64,000 bases of DNA from Charina bottae. Its lineage: Eukaryota > Chordata > Lepidosauria > Squamata > Charinaidae. The notes beneath the pieces were generated by a model. The model did no database searches, had not been told where the DNA came from, and saw only the letters and a program-made list of their open reading frames with translations. The DNA is taken from contig JALMGJ010000008.1 in NCBI GenBank assembly GCA_023362775.1, positions 17,086,001 to 17,150,000 on the forward strand, read 5' to 3'. Every line of letters begins with the position of its first letter. Within the stretch, counting starts at the first letter, position 1. This document shows, in pieces, positions 43,601 to 55,600 of the stretch. The position numbers and the translations under genes are program-made.

Positions 43601-46600
43601 GAATCTTATTTTCTTTCCTGATAGATAAGCACAATGGAGAATGAACATTTATTAAAAGAACATGGGTTTGAAGTTCGACTGAAAGAGATGGAAGATGTAA
43701 ATCAAAACTCAGTCACTGATCTTAGACGCCTGTTGATGGCTCAACAAAAAGCAACTAATCGCTGGAAGGAGGAAACAAAGAAAATAACAGAAATAACTGA
43801 AGCTAGAATAAATAGTCTAAAGTAAGGTTTTTTTCTCTGACATTTCTAAGTAATCCAGACAATGGTGTGTGAATCGATTACAAAAAAGAAAAAATAAATT
43901 CAAGATAGAATAATACATTATCATTATACTAGTCTACCTGTTTAGATTTTAATCTTACTCTATTTTTCATTAAAATCCTGAAACATCAGCTGAGAATAGA
44001 GAGTGAATCATGAATAAGTCTAATTGAGTGTGGGAGATAGATATAAACTAGATATAAATTTTTTCATGAACAAGCAATACTTGTACTACAGGAAAAAATA
44101 ACTAGTTTTCCTACTCTAGTGAAGAGCTGTTTACTGTAGAAATCAGTTCTGGTTCTAAATCAAGGCCATATATTTTGATCATCTGGGAATTGCAAAGTGA
44201 AGTAGTGCCTTTTTATAAAATATTGCCTACGAGAATGGAGAATTTAAAAGTTGCAATCAGGATTTTGGAATATATACACATGTGTTGATTTAAAAAGTCA
44301 TCAGTGGCTGAGATGAACAATCTATAGAGAAATTATTACACAGAGGAAATTGGCACTGAATTAAATCTGAATTGAGGAGGAGTGTCTTTATTTTTTTCCA
44401 TACACTGAAGTCTACTTCTGGACCTTAGCCAACACAAATCTATGAAGCAGTAACGAAGAAATCAAATGGAAAAGAGCTATACCCTCCAAAGAGAATAATA
44501 GTGCTCTAGATTTTATAATATATAGCAGAGCCTACATAACAGTACTTCCGAATAGCTCTTTTGAGGATATATTCTGAGATATCAATTATACGTACAACAA
44601 ACAGTATTTGATTTACTATTTGTAGACAATTCTGTTTAATTTGCCAAAAGTATATACTTGTTAATTTTTCACAAATCAGTGACAATAGATAAGTGGATTC
44701 TGACTACCTTTTGTCCTTTCCTACATACACTGTTTTCCCAGCCTAGAGTTACTCCTTCTCTTACTTTGGATGCCTTCCTACTATATAATTATGCTCATAC
44801 TTTTTAAATCAACTGCCCTTCTTTCCTCACACGCTTAATGTTTGTTATATTTCTCTTATTATCCCAGTTTGCATGAGAAGCTGTAATTTATAAACATCAT
44901 AATCAAGGACCTCCACCACCACCAATCATTCTGCCAAAATTTGGTGGCAAAATTGTAGGTTTTTGACACATTATTTTTTGCACCCTGAAAATGCAACACA
45001 GATTTGTAAAGCATGTGTGAGATTAACCACATCTTTTGCACAAAGAAGGCTGAAAATATTGGCTTCTTAACTTCACCATACTCATTACCTGCTGATTTCC
45101 AAACCTGGAAGAAAAATGGCCCTACTGGAAAAAAAAGATCCACATACTGATATAATCCTATATCCACTCATGGTGACTCTTCTTACTGTTTAGAGTATTT
45201 TGCTAGATTTTTTATATACTCCTCAACTGTTTTAAGTCAGTCTCTTTATTCCTCTAGCAAAACCACATACTTCCTTTTCTTTTTTTACCTTTTATCATCT
45301 GAATAATTACATCTGTACTTACATTAAAGTTCAGAAGAAATAGCATGGAGGGATTAAATCATACTGATGCTAATTTGGATGTTTCATGCTATTTTGAAAT
45401 TGTTTCAATTCATTTACCTATCAGTTTATGAAATTCCATTTGTCACTGGATGTTCATAAGCTTGTTTACTGATTTTGAACTTGTGAACAGCAATATAGGT
45501 TTGTAATCTAATTTTAGTGGTCAAGTGAAATATGGCCTCTAGATCATGAGTGTCCTGTTTAAGCTGTGTTCCTCCCAGAATTCTGTTTAACATTTTTTTT
45601 ATTTTGGTTGAAAGTAATGATTCCCCAGGGAATGTGTTCTTTTTGTAGTTCTGAGTACATTTCTAGAACGTTAGATCCTATCTCATGGACAGAGAAGGCA
45701 GGGTTGAAGAGTTGCTTCCTAAGAGGAGGGAGTTGCCCATTGATTTCTAGGATGACTAAGCAATGAGTTAAAAAAGTACTTCTACATGCACTGTTACAGA
45801 AGAGCTCAGATAGGTTGACTCTATTCATGTTGAATTTGTCCCTTGTCTTTTTTATAAATTTTACAGTTATTTTGACCCAAGGTAACTGTAAAATTTATAA
45901 AATTAACAGCTTAAGGAATTGCTGTTGGCAAGTACCTTTTGCATAGTAGAAAAATGCATGTAGAGAGAAACAATAAAGTTAGGAGAATAATGTTTGTAGA
46001 AAAAATATTCTTGAATGACAGAAAATAAAATATTATTTATTCAGGAAGTTACATTGGGATAGGAAAGCCTAATTTGCTAGTCTATCCAGTTTACCTATCT
46101 AGTAGACATTCCTGTAACTTTCTGAAAGATTTGGTAAATTTGAGAATACAAGAACACAAGCAGCAAAGATAAAATACACATTAAAATATATATAGTTATA
46201 TATATAGAAATGTATGTATGTATGTTATTATAAATAACTCCAGGCTTTAAAATAACATTTTACAGAGATTTCAGGCTGTTTTATTAAGTCTCCAAGAAAG
46301 CTCCTTGAAGTGTCTCAGGTCAGGGGTACCCAACCTTTTTGGCACGAGGGACCGGTTTCGTGGAAGACAATTTTTCCACGGACCGGGGGGGCGGGGTTTG
46401 CAGGCGGGAGCCAATCGCGCAGACCGGGGGCGGGGTTCGGAGACCGGCATGGCGGCCTGGTTCCTAACAGGCCACGGACCGGCACCGGTCCGCGGCCCAG
46501 GGGTTGGGGACCCCTATCTTAGGTTGCTCAGATTTCAGTAATGCTGATTCAGTGTATGCTAATTAAGTTTTCTCCTAATTTATTTATTACTCACATTTCT

Positions 46601-49600
46601 ATGACCACCCATCTCCCCCAAAAGGGGGACTCTGGGCGGTTGTTGCTGAAAGGTGACCTCTGTGCTTTCAATTTTTTAAAATATTTCACTTCAGTAAGGA
46701 GGTGATCATGCTGAGAGTCACTCTGTAAGCTAATTGGCTGAAAAGCAGGTTATAAATGCTGAAAATAAATGCAATCAGTTACTTTAAAGCAGAGCTTTCC
46801 AAACTTTTCATGTTGGTGACACACTTTTTAGACATGCATCATTTTGTGACACACTCTTACAGCAGGGCATCATTTTGCGACACACTCTTACAGCAGGGCA
46901 CAAGGCAGGCACTAGGACCTGCGCAGAATCATGGCAGGGCTCCAAGGCAGCAGCAGCCGCAACACACCCAGACACTGCAGCTGAGACACTAACGTGTCCG
47001 GACACACAGTTTGGAAAGCTCTGCTTTAAAGGCTTCCACGTTGCCTTTCAAAGACTCCTAGATATCTTTAATGGCAGTATGTCTGTAGTAATAATCACTA
47101 ACCTTACAAACAAGTTTGCTTATTCCTGAAGTCACTAATTGTAAAAACACCGATTTTAGGGTCCATTAGCCTACTACAGAAAGAAATGGTAAGTTAAGTG
47201 AACAGTTCTAAGTGCATTTAACTGGAAGCTTTTTCAAAACCAAAAATCCACATGTTCAGAATTATTGATTAGTACTGTTAACATACAAGCACCTCCTATA
47301 GCCATTTGACTAACCTCAATTAATATTGTTTGAATAAATCACTCCTAAGTTGCAGTGATCTTGTTTTAAATTCAGCCTGTGTCTTTGTATTACTAAATTT
47401 TTGATTATACAAAATACTTGTGAAATAGTAAAACAATTCATTAGGTATAAGCTGAAACAATGTTTTTTACATACTTAAATAAATTGCATCATATTGGTGG
47501 GCTTCTGAATCCTTCATTCCTAGCACATTAGTTTTGGCTGAAATTGTAATGCTTGGCAATTGTACTGTTTATTTTAAGTTACTGATTAAAAATGTTAACA
47601 GGATGAGAAACAGCTGCAGATATTGGCAGTCTACAAAATATATAATTGCTAGGAATAACTGAAGCATACTACAGCATAACTCGCGAGAAAAACATCTGGA
47701 ATATGCTGTGTATTTCACATGAGAATTTTGCATTAAACCTCACTGGCATATATTATTTCTTCTACTTTTCTATTATACAGACTATCTTTTGTTTCCTGCT
47801 CAGTTTTTGAAATGCAAGTTAATTCTAGCCTCCTTTCACATTAGTTAAGGAATGTTGGGGTAGAAATCCACACAAAAAAATTCATAATTTTGTATGCATT
47901 ATTATGCACAATGTTCCAAAATGTTTTAGTAGTTGGGGACTGCAAATTATAAAAGATTGGGTAAGGATCATAGGTGAGGAGATTTCACTATTGGGCTGTC
48001 TTGATTCTTCAAGGCTTGGCAGTCTGGAGAGCAATAAAAATTGAGGTACATCACTATTTGGACAAGTTACAACACTTTGGGCTAGTTCACTTCCCTTTCA
48101 CTGTTGATGTAGACTGTTGATACATAGGGGTGGGGAACTAAACAGGTCAAAGAGCCAGACTGCCCAATGTAACTGAAGTTGTGAAGGGGAATCTCTGACC
48201 ATTTTCAAGGTTTCCATATGCTACCATCCTCCAGGAGATATTTCTGTCCTGTGAAATATGGAGGATGCTTAACATTGTCAGCATTATATTTATTCATTTC
48301 TTGTTTCTGTTTCAAAAAACGTGGGGCGGCAGACAAGGAATGGAATGAATTAGGCCTCCATAAGTCAAATGAAGAGTCAGTCAGTTGACCAGAGGATTTA
48401 CCACCATTATATAATGCTTTCATAGCATACTATCTATAAGAATACAACAATACTTAAGGTCAGTTAAGTAAAGAGCACCCTGACTTAAAGTTTTCTGAGA
48501 GATGCCCAGTACTCTAGTGAAAACAGAGGTGGGATATAGAAGCAATTATTATTGCAGGTAGGATTTAAAAAAGAAGAAGAAAGAATGTGATGGAACTGAT
48601 TGATTTCAGGTGTTACTTAACCCAGAATGCTTTACCGCATGAGTGCTCAGATTAAATCCTCTCCATATCCACCATTGTTCAGATAATGAAGAGAGGAGAA
48701 GGACTTTTATTATACTAAATTCTTCTGGAAAGCATAGTACAAAAGGTTCACTGATTTTCACTAATGAGTTTGTTTCATCTTGTGTGGCAGAAGTGAGCTG
48801 AGTCGTCAAAAGATTCACACCCAAGAGTTACTTTATCAGCTGGAAAGAGCAAATGAAAAGATTATTGAGGTAAGATAATTAATATCCAGATGTTATGCTT
48901 CAGCTATAAGGACACTCTGAATATTACTATCGGAGCTCTTCTGAGCCAGAGAAACATATTCTTTTTCTGATCTTGCCCATTGGAAAAATGCTAGAAATGG
49001 CTACTAATTTTGCTTCTATTAAAACATTAAAACGGATATCCTTAATTGTGATTAATTTTGTATCCTGAATGAAAAGTTTTTTTACTAACTCCTGTCTGTG
49101 ATTTACTGTATCCTTTCATTCTTTATATTTCATTTTTCTGCAATTAGAACAGACAGAAATGTGATTTCCTTAACCATCTGCTTAAAAAAAAAGAGAATGG
49201 AAGTTAATTCTTTGTCCTGATAAAAATAAAGCTACCTTATTATTAGCACACACATCCCAAGTCCTGCTGTGCTGCCTCCTTATAGCGGTGGGGTATTTAC
49301 GCCAAGTGTGTATAATTCCAGCAGGGTCATCCAAGCCTTGAAGGTCATCCCAGCTAAAGCAAGCAGGCACCTATATTGGGCAGCAGTGATATAGGAAGAT
49401 GCTAGAGGCAGATGATAACTTTACTGACAACAGCAAAGGCATCATTTCCTACTATATGGGAGAAGGCAGTGGTAAACCATTAATTTATTTATCAAGAAAA
49501 CCATATGGATATCTTAGACATCAGTGAATTGAAATAGATTGCAATTGGACACTTTCCGTCAAAAGATCACAGTGTTTACTACTTATGACATGAAAAACAA

Positions 49601-52600
49601 ATAAGGAACAAAATTGCTTTCATAATCAGGAAGGACATAGCAAGAACAGCACTTGGCTACAATTCAGTCATGACTGAATAATACCAATTAGACTGTAGAA
49701 AACCCTTTAATATGTTGATTATCCAGGTTTATGCTCCAACCACTAATGCAGAAGAGGAGGTTGGTGAGTTGTATGGTCAGGTTCAATGTGAAATTGACAG
49801 ATGTGCTGCTTGTGGGTTGGAAACTGGAATGCCAAAGTTGGAAATACTAAGGAGGAAAATGTAGTTGGAATGTATGGCCTAGGAAACTGAAATGAAGCAG
49901 GAAAATGAATCCAATGATTCTTTGTTGCTAATACAGCAGAGCTTTCCAAACTGTGTGTCGCAACACAAAAGTGTGTCGCCACACACAGTCTGGTATGTCA
50001 CCACACAACCCGGAAGCGCTGATCATCATCAGCGCTTCCGGGTTTTCCCGTGGCGACACACCAACTGCAGCGCGCAAAACCCAAAAGCGGAGCAGCGCTT
50101 CCGGGTTTTTGCGCGCTGCCGCAAGGACGGCACTTCCGGGTTTTCCTGCCGCGACACACCAACGCCGGTTGGTGTGTCGCCGCAGGAAAAACTTTGGAAA
50201 GCCCTGTAATACAGTCTTCAAAGATTATACAGTCAAAATGACCCTTATATGCATGGACATCACAGTTCACAGAAATCATTTTGACTATATTATTGGTAGG
50301 AGGAGATGCAAGAGCTCAACAAGGAGTTGCAAGATCTCAGCAATGACATGGACAGGGGCTGACTGGAATGGACAACAAACTGCTTATGTACAGGTTCCAA
50401 GTAAAGCTAAAGTGGAAGAAGCCAACCAATTTTCACAATATGATCTTGAGCATATACCCACCATTTTCAAAGAGAACATCAAAAATTGCTTTGAAGTCCT
50501 GAACCAAATGAAATTAAAGAAGTTATAAAGGATAAATGTGAAAAACTACTGGCAAAGATGAAGAAACAGAAGAAAGGAAACTGGATGTCAGAACAAATGA
50601 TGGAAAAAGCCAAGAAAGCTAAAAATCTCAGAAAGGAACTTAACAAAGAATTTCAGAAAGGTTTTAGAAGAAACAAGAAGCAGTTTACAACAAAATCTGT
50701 AGAGACATCAAAGATGTAAATGGACATGGAAGAACAAGGAAAGAGAAGATCTCCAAATTGAAATTTGGACTACAGGAATTGATGGGATACGTATGTAGAA
50801 ATATGACAACCAATAGAAGAAGGATCAGTAAAGGTTCTGACCAAGCTATAGTAGCAAAACTGGAGAACAACACTGCAGCTAACAGATTGGAAAGAGTCAA
50901 TCTACATACCAATATGAAAGAAAGGAGACTTAACAAACTGCAATATACTATACATTTAATTTCACCTGCTAGCAAAATAATGCTTAGGATCATTCAATGC
51001 AGATTAGATCCCTACATGGAAAGGGAGTTGCCTGATGTTCAAGCTGGTTTTAGAAAAAGCCAACGAACACAGGACATTATTGCCGATACATGCTGGATAA
51101 TTGAGAAAGTGAAAGAATATCAAAAAGAAGTAAATATGTGCTTTATTGTTTATAGAAAACAATAAAAAATTAATAATAAATAATAATAATAAATAATAAA
51201 AAAGTGAAAGAATATCAAAAAGAAGTAAATATGTGCTTTATTGTTTATAGAAAAGCCTTTGATCGTGTTGCTGATGTCAAGCTGTAGAATGTACTTTGGA
51301 AAATCGGAATCCCAGAATAGTCTAGATGAAACATGGCAAAACAGAATGTCGATGAAGGTTCTCAGTCATCCAGGTGGAACAGTCTGTGGCTTGAATCATG
51401 TCAACTGGATTTCTATTTTCTCAGTAGAAACGTTTCACTCCTTATCCAAGGAGCTGCTTCAGTCTGATTCCCTTACTAACTTTACTCAGACTGAAGAAGC
51501 TCCTTGGATAAGGAGTGAAACGTTTCTACTGAGAAAATAGAAATCCAGTTGACATGATTCAAGCCACAGAATGGCAAAACAGACTGACTTCAGGTTGGCA
51601 AAGAAGTGAAACAAGACTGTATACTCTCCCCCTTTTTTTTCAACCTGTATGTTAGAATATTTATTAAGGGAAGCTGGATTGGAAGATGAACATGGTTTCA
51701 AAATTGGAAGAACAAATATCAATAACCTGCGCTATTCTGATGACACTATTCTGATAGCTGAAAATGCAAATGATCTGCAAGTTCTAATAAAAGTTAAGGG
51801 GCACAGCAAAAAAATGGGGCTAAGTTTAAATATAAAGAAGACCAAACTTATATCAACATGTATAGCAACTAGCATTAGAATTAACAATGAAGATGTTGAA
51901 ATGAAGGATAGCTTCTGGGTTTTAAGATTGACTATTAACAATAAAGGAAGCAGCAGACAAGAAATATGCTGATTAGAACCATGAAAGTCTTGGAAAAGGT
52001 ATTTAGATGCCATGACATGTCTATAAGAACAAAGATCAGAATTGTGCAAGCAATGTTTTTCCCTGTAACACTGTGGAAGTGAAAATTGGACTTTGAAGTT
52101 GCATGATAGATTTAGTATTGATGTTTTTGGTGTTGAGAAGACTCCTAAGAATATAATGGAGATCCAAGAAAACAAGCATATAGATCATCAAACAAATCAA
52201 CCTAGAGTTATAATTCAAGGTACAAATTACCATACTTTGGACACATTTATGTGAAGACCTAGCTCTCCAGAGAACTCTGTAATGCTGGGAAAGATGGAAT
52301 GAAAGAGAGGATGCCCAGCAGCAAGGTGGACAGACTCAATTACAGCAGCAATGAATGCGCCACTGTAAGATCTGAAAGACGAGGTTTCATCATGGAGAAA
52401 ATCAATCTATGTGGTCTCTTAAGAGTCTATACCAACATGATAGCATATAATCAATTATTTACACAGTGCTCAAACTGAATTCTTCCTAGCTTAATGTACA
52501 GTTTACCATGTGTAGTCCATGGAGATAGATGGATAGATGGATCATATACTGTAAATATAAATATATGTATTTAAACCATGCACAAATGTTTAAAAAAACT

Positions 52601-55600
52601 AGACAACCCATGACCCACTGGGTCATCGTTTCAGATATATTTCCTTAGTTAAACAGAGAAACAGAATGACCATTGGTGGGCAAAAAAGCAGTGAGAGTGG
52701 GAGCGACGTCCGATTTCCTGCTGGCTTCCTCATTGATTTTCCTTGTGGGAAGCTGGCAGGGAGCGTCAGAAATCTTCCTCCCTCCCTGTTCCTCCTTCCC
52801 TCCCTCCTTCCTTTCTTTTCTCCCTTGGACACCCCGCACACCCTCCCTGACCAGCGCTGCACCCTCGTGCACCCTCCCTGACCCTCACCACACCTCTCAG
52901 GCACCCCCTTGCCTCACCTCAGAAGAGTTTAGAATTCCTGACTTCCAGTGGGGATATGGCGGACTGAACAGCTGTGCCCGTGGACTCCGCGGGCAGAACT
53001 GACAACGTGGCAGGTTTTTCGGGCTCAGGCAGGTTTTTCCTGAAGCCCAGGAGTGTTTTTCCGGGAAAGGAAAACACTCAGAATCATCCCATCTGTCCTT
53101 CGGACACCTGCTTGCAGCCAGAGGATTGCAAACAGCATTTGTACTCATCTGGTAAGAGCTAGCCGGGACGCTGGGACGTCACCATTTCCAAGCCGCACTG
53201 TAGCCTTAAAGGGACACTAAGACCAGCCACCCCATTTCTAAATTACCCAATTTATATATTTTTAAGTATATGTACCCCAAGAGAGGCTTTCTACAGCAAG
53301 GAGAAGTGGGCTATCTTGGTGCTTATTATTTTTGGGATTAATTTTTAAAAATTCTTTTGAAGTTTTGGCTTGTTTTCCATCCAAATATTAAGGAGGACTA
53401 AGAGTAAATAATTGTCTCCCTGTTATTATTTCTTTACTAAATTTGAAGAAACTAGCATTTTCCTACACGTTGAATCGGCTGTTTTGAACATTCAGTTTTC
53501 TGCTTCTACTTTCCCTGGGGAATTGCCTGCTAATCTCACTTTCACTTAAGTAAAAACATTCCTTCATATCTTTGACTCCCTGGTTAAGTTCCTAGGGGGT
53601 GCCATAATCTATTGCTTGAGACATGGAGGAGAGTTTCTCTGACTTCCATCAAGATTTTAAGCAGATTCTTTCTGATTCTTACCAACTTTTTATGCAAGGC
53701 ATTCAGGACATTGTGGAAAATATGAGCTTTAAAATGTCTCATCTGGTTGGGGATGTTGTGGATGAAATTGAGGAATTTAATAGTGACAGGAATGTCTCTT
53801 CCACTTCTGAGATTCTGGAGGAAGATTGGATAGTTGAGTTGAAGAAATTAAAGGGAGAGATTGAGTTGCAAGCCATAGGTGAAATGGATCTTTTGATGGA
53901 GTGCCTTGGAAAAGAAGGGGTTATTATGTATGGGAGGTTTCCTGAAGTGAAGTTGGAGTTTTTGAGGGGGGCAGTTGGGCTGTTTGATTTCTTTAAGAAA
54001 AACGCTCTGTACGTATTATGGGGATATGTAAATGCTTTGGTCTATTTTGAAGTGGGATAAGAGTTTAAGAATATTTAACTGGATTGCTTTAAAGGTTTGG
54101 CTGATTTCATTTATCTTTAACAATTTGGAATAAGATTCTTAAGGTATAATAAAAAATAATGTCTGGTTTTGGGTTTCACATGATTAAGATTATTAAAATT
54201 GCTGTATTACCAAGTATAATGGTAGACAATTTATATGTTTTTTTAGTTTGATCTTTATTATAGTAGACAGGGATGTATAGAATAGTAGTAGGAAGGAAAT
54301 AACTAAATAAATGTTATATTTGGGGGGAAGTTGATTAGGAGGTTTATATATGTACGTATATTATTTTCTCTTTTAACATAAGTGGAGGGCGCAACTATAC
54401 TTAGTGATTTTTATAATGTGTCAATGGTATGATTTATAGAAATAATGTGATCTTGGTTTAAAATAGAGTAAGAGATTGATTATGGAAGATTGTTGTATGT
54501 CCTTGCTGTTAAAAGTCAGAAGTCACCTCCTTCTGTAACTTTTTTTTCCCTAAAAATTCTATTGTGTTTCTACACCTTTTTAGTTTCTTTTTTTCTTTTC
54601 CTCTTTGTAGTTTTTTGTTTTTCTGTAGTTTTTATCTTTCCTTGAAATTTAATAAAATTCTTATAAAAGAAAAGTTTAGAATTCCTGCTGGCTTCCCCAT
54701 TGCCTGTGCTTGTGGGAAGCTTGCAGGGAGAAAGTCTGTGGGGAAGCCAGCAGGAATTTGCAAGTCCAAGGCCAGCAGGCAGGTAAGTGGTAAGAGGAGG
54801 GGAGGGTGCGTAGGAGTGCAAGGGGGTGTGCGAGAGGTATGGCAACGGCCAGGGAGTGTGCGCAATTGGCCGCCATGGCGTGAGCAGAGAGGGACTTGGG
54901 GGAGGGTGCGTGGGTGGGGGAGACTTCACCAAGCAACTTGCGACATTCCCTGCCGGCTTCCCCATTGACTTTGCTTATGGGAAGCTGGCAGGGAGCGTTG
55001 GCAATCACGATCACATTACACTTCCTGCTGGTTTCCTCATTTACTTGTGGGATGCTGGCAGGGAGCGTTGGAAATAACAATCACATGACTGCAGCTGACT
55101 ATGGCAGCACGGCTGCGCTGAACCGGCCACAACTTTGCCAAATTTCATTCCCACGGGAGTCATGGGTCCCGGCATTCTGTCAGTTAGCCCATTTGAGGTA
55201 CCTTGCTTATAAAATTGTTGCCCTGTGGTGCACCGTTTCACCCAATTGAAGTTTACAAACAAACAGACACAAGAGTTTTAGTAGTATATAGATAAGAATA
55301 TTTAAATCAAAATATTTTATTTCAGCTATGAGCATTCTATGAGAATATAATAGGCCTTTTAGATAATCACATAATGTTTCTCTGCGTGCAAAACTGATAA
55401 AAGTGATATGATTGTAAATTATAATGTGGCAATATTCAGCTCCATTTGATAATCAACCTTGCTCCATGATTCAGATTGCTCACCATCATCTGAGTCATTC
55501 CACAGTAAGACCCATATCAAAGTATCTTGATTTGCTGTTAACCTTTTTGATCACAACAAAAATGTCTGTCTTATTTGAGGAAAGTCAATATTTTCAGGAA

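Larger units (their letters stand above)
49250..52450 (+). mobile_element. RTE/BovB-type LINE, long but degraded
   Basis: Endonuclease part near 49640-49900 (AFIIRKDIARTALGYNS, IQVYAPTTNAEEE). Reverse-transcriptase part in ORF 50758-51165 (ISPASKIMLRIIQCRLD, LPDVQAGFRKSQRTQDIIAD, WIIEKVKEYQ), then KAFDRV near 51252. C-terminal part in ORF 51649-51972 (NINNLRYSDDTILIAENAND, the SDD catalytic box, then LNIKKTKLIST). Interrupted by a hAT MITE (49937-50206), a 54-bp duplication (51106-51254) and a PLE-derived insertion (51346-51570). Many stops, so inactive. Confidence 0.82.
52599..55292 (-). mobile_element. Candidate Helitron, non-autonomous, carrying a nested L1-like element
   Basis: Read on the minus strand: 5' end TCTATATACTACTAAAAC preceded by A (55293). 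The 3' end has a 7-8 bp hairpin ATGACCCAGTGGGTCAT (52626-52610), then GGGTTGT and CTAG (52602-52599) followed by T. These are the Helitron rules (5' TC, 3' hairpin plus CTRR, insertion between A and T, no TSD). The interior has repeated CTTCCCTGCCGGCTTCC/GGGAAGCTGGCAGGGAG words. Without the nested element (52941-54672) it is about 960 bp. No Rep/helicase. Confidence 0.6.

Noticed and set aside
50758..51165. Novel ORF in SCLT1 intron 18
   Set aside because: It is the reverse-transcriptase segment of an RTE/BovB LINE (LPDVQAGFRKSQRTQD).
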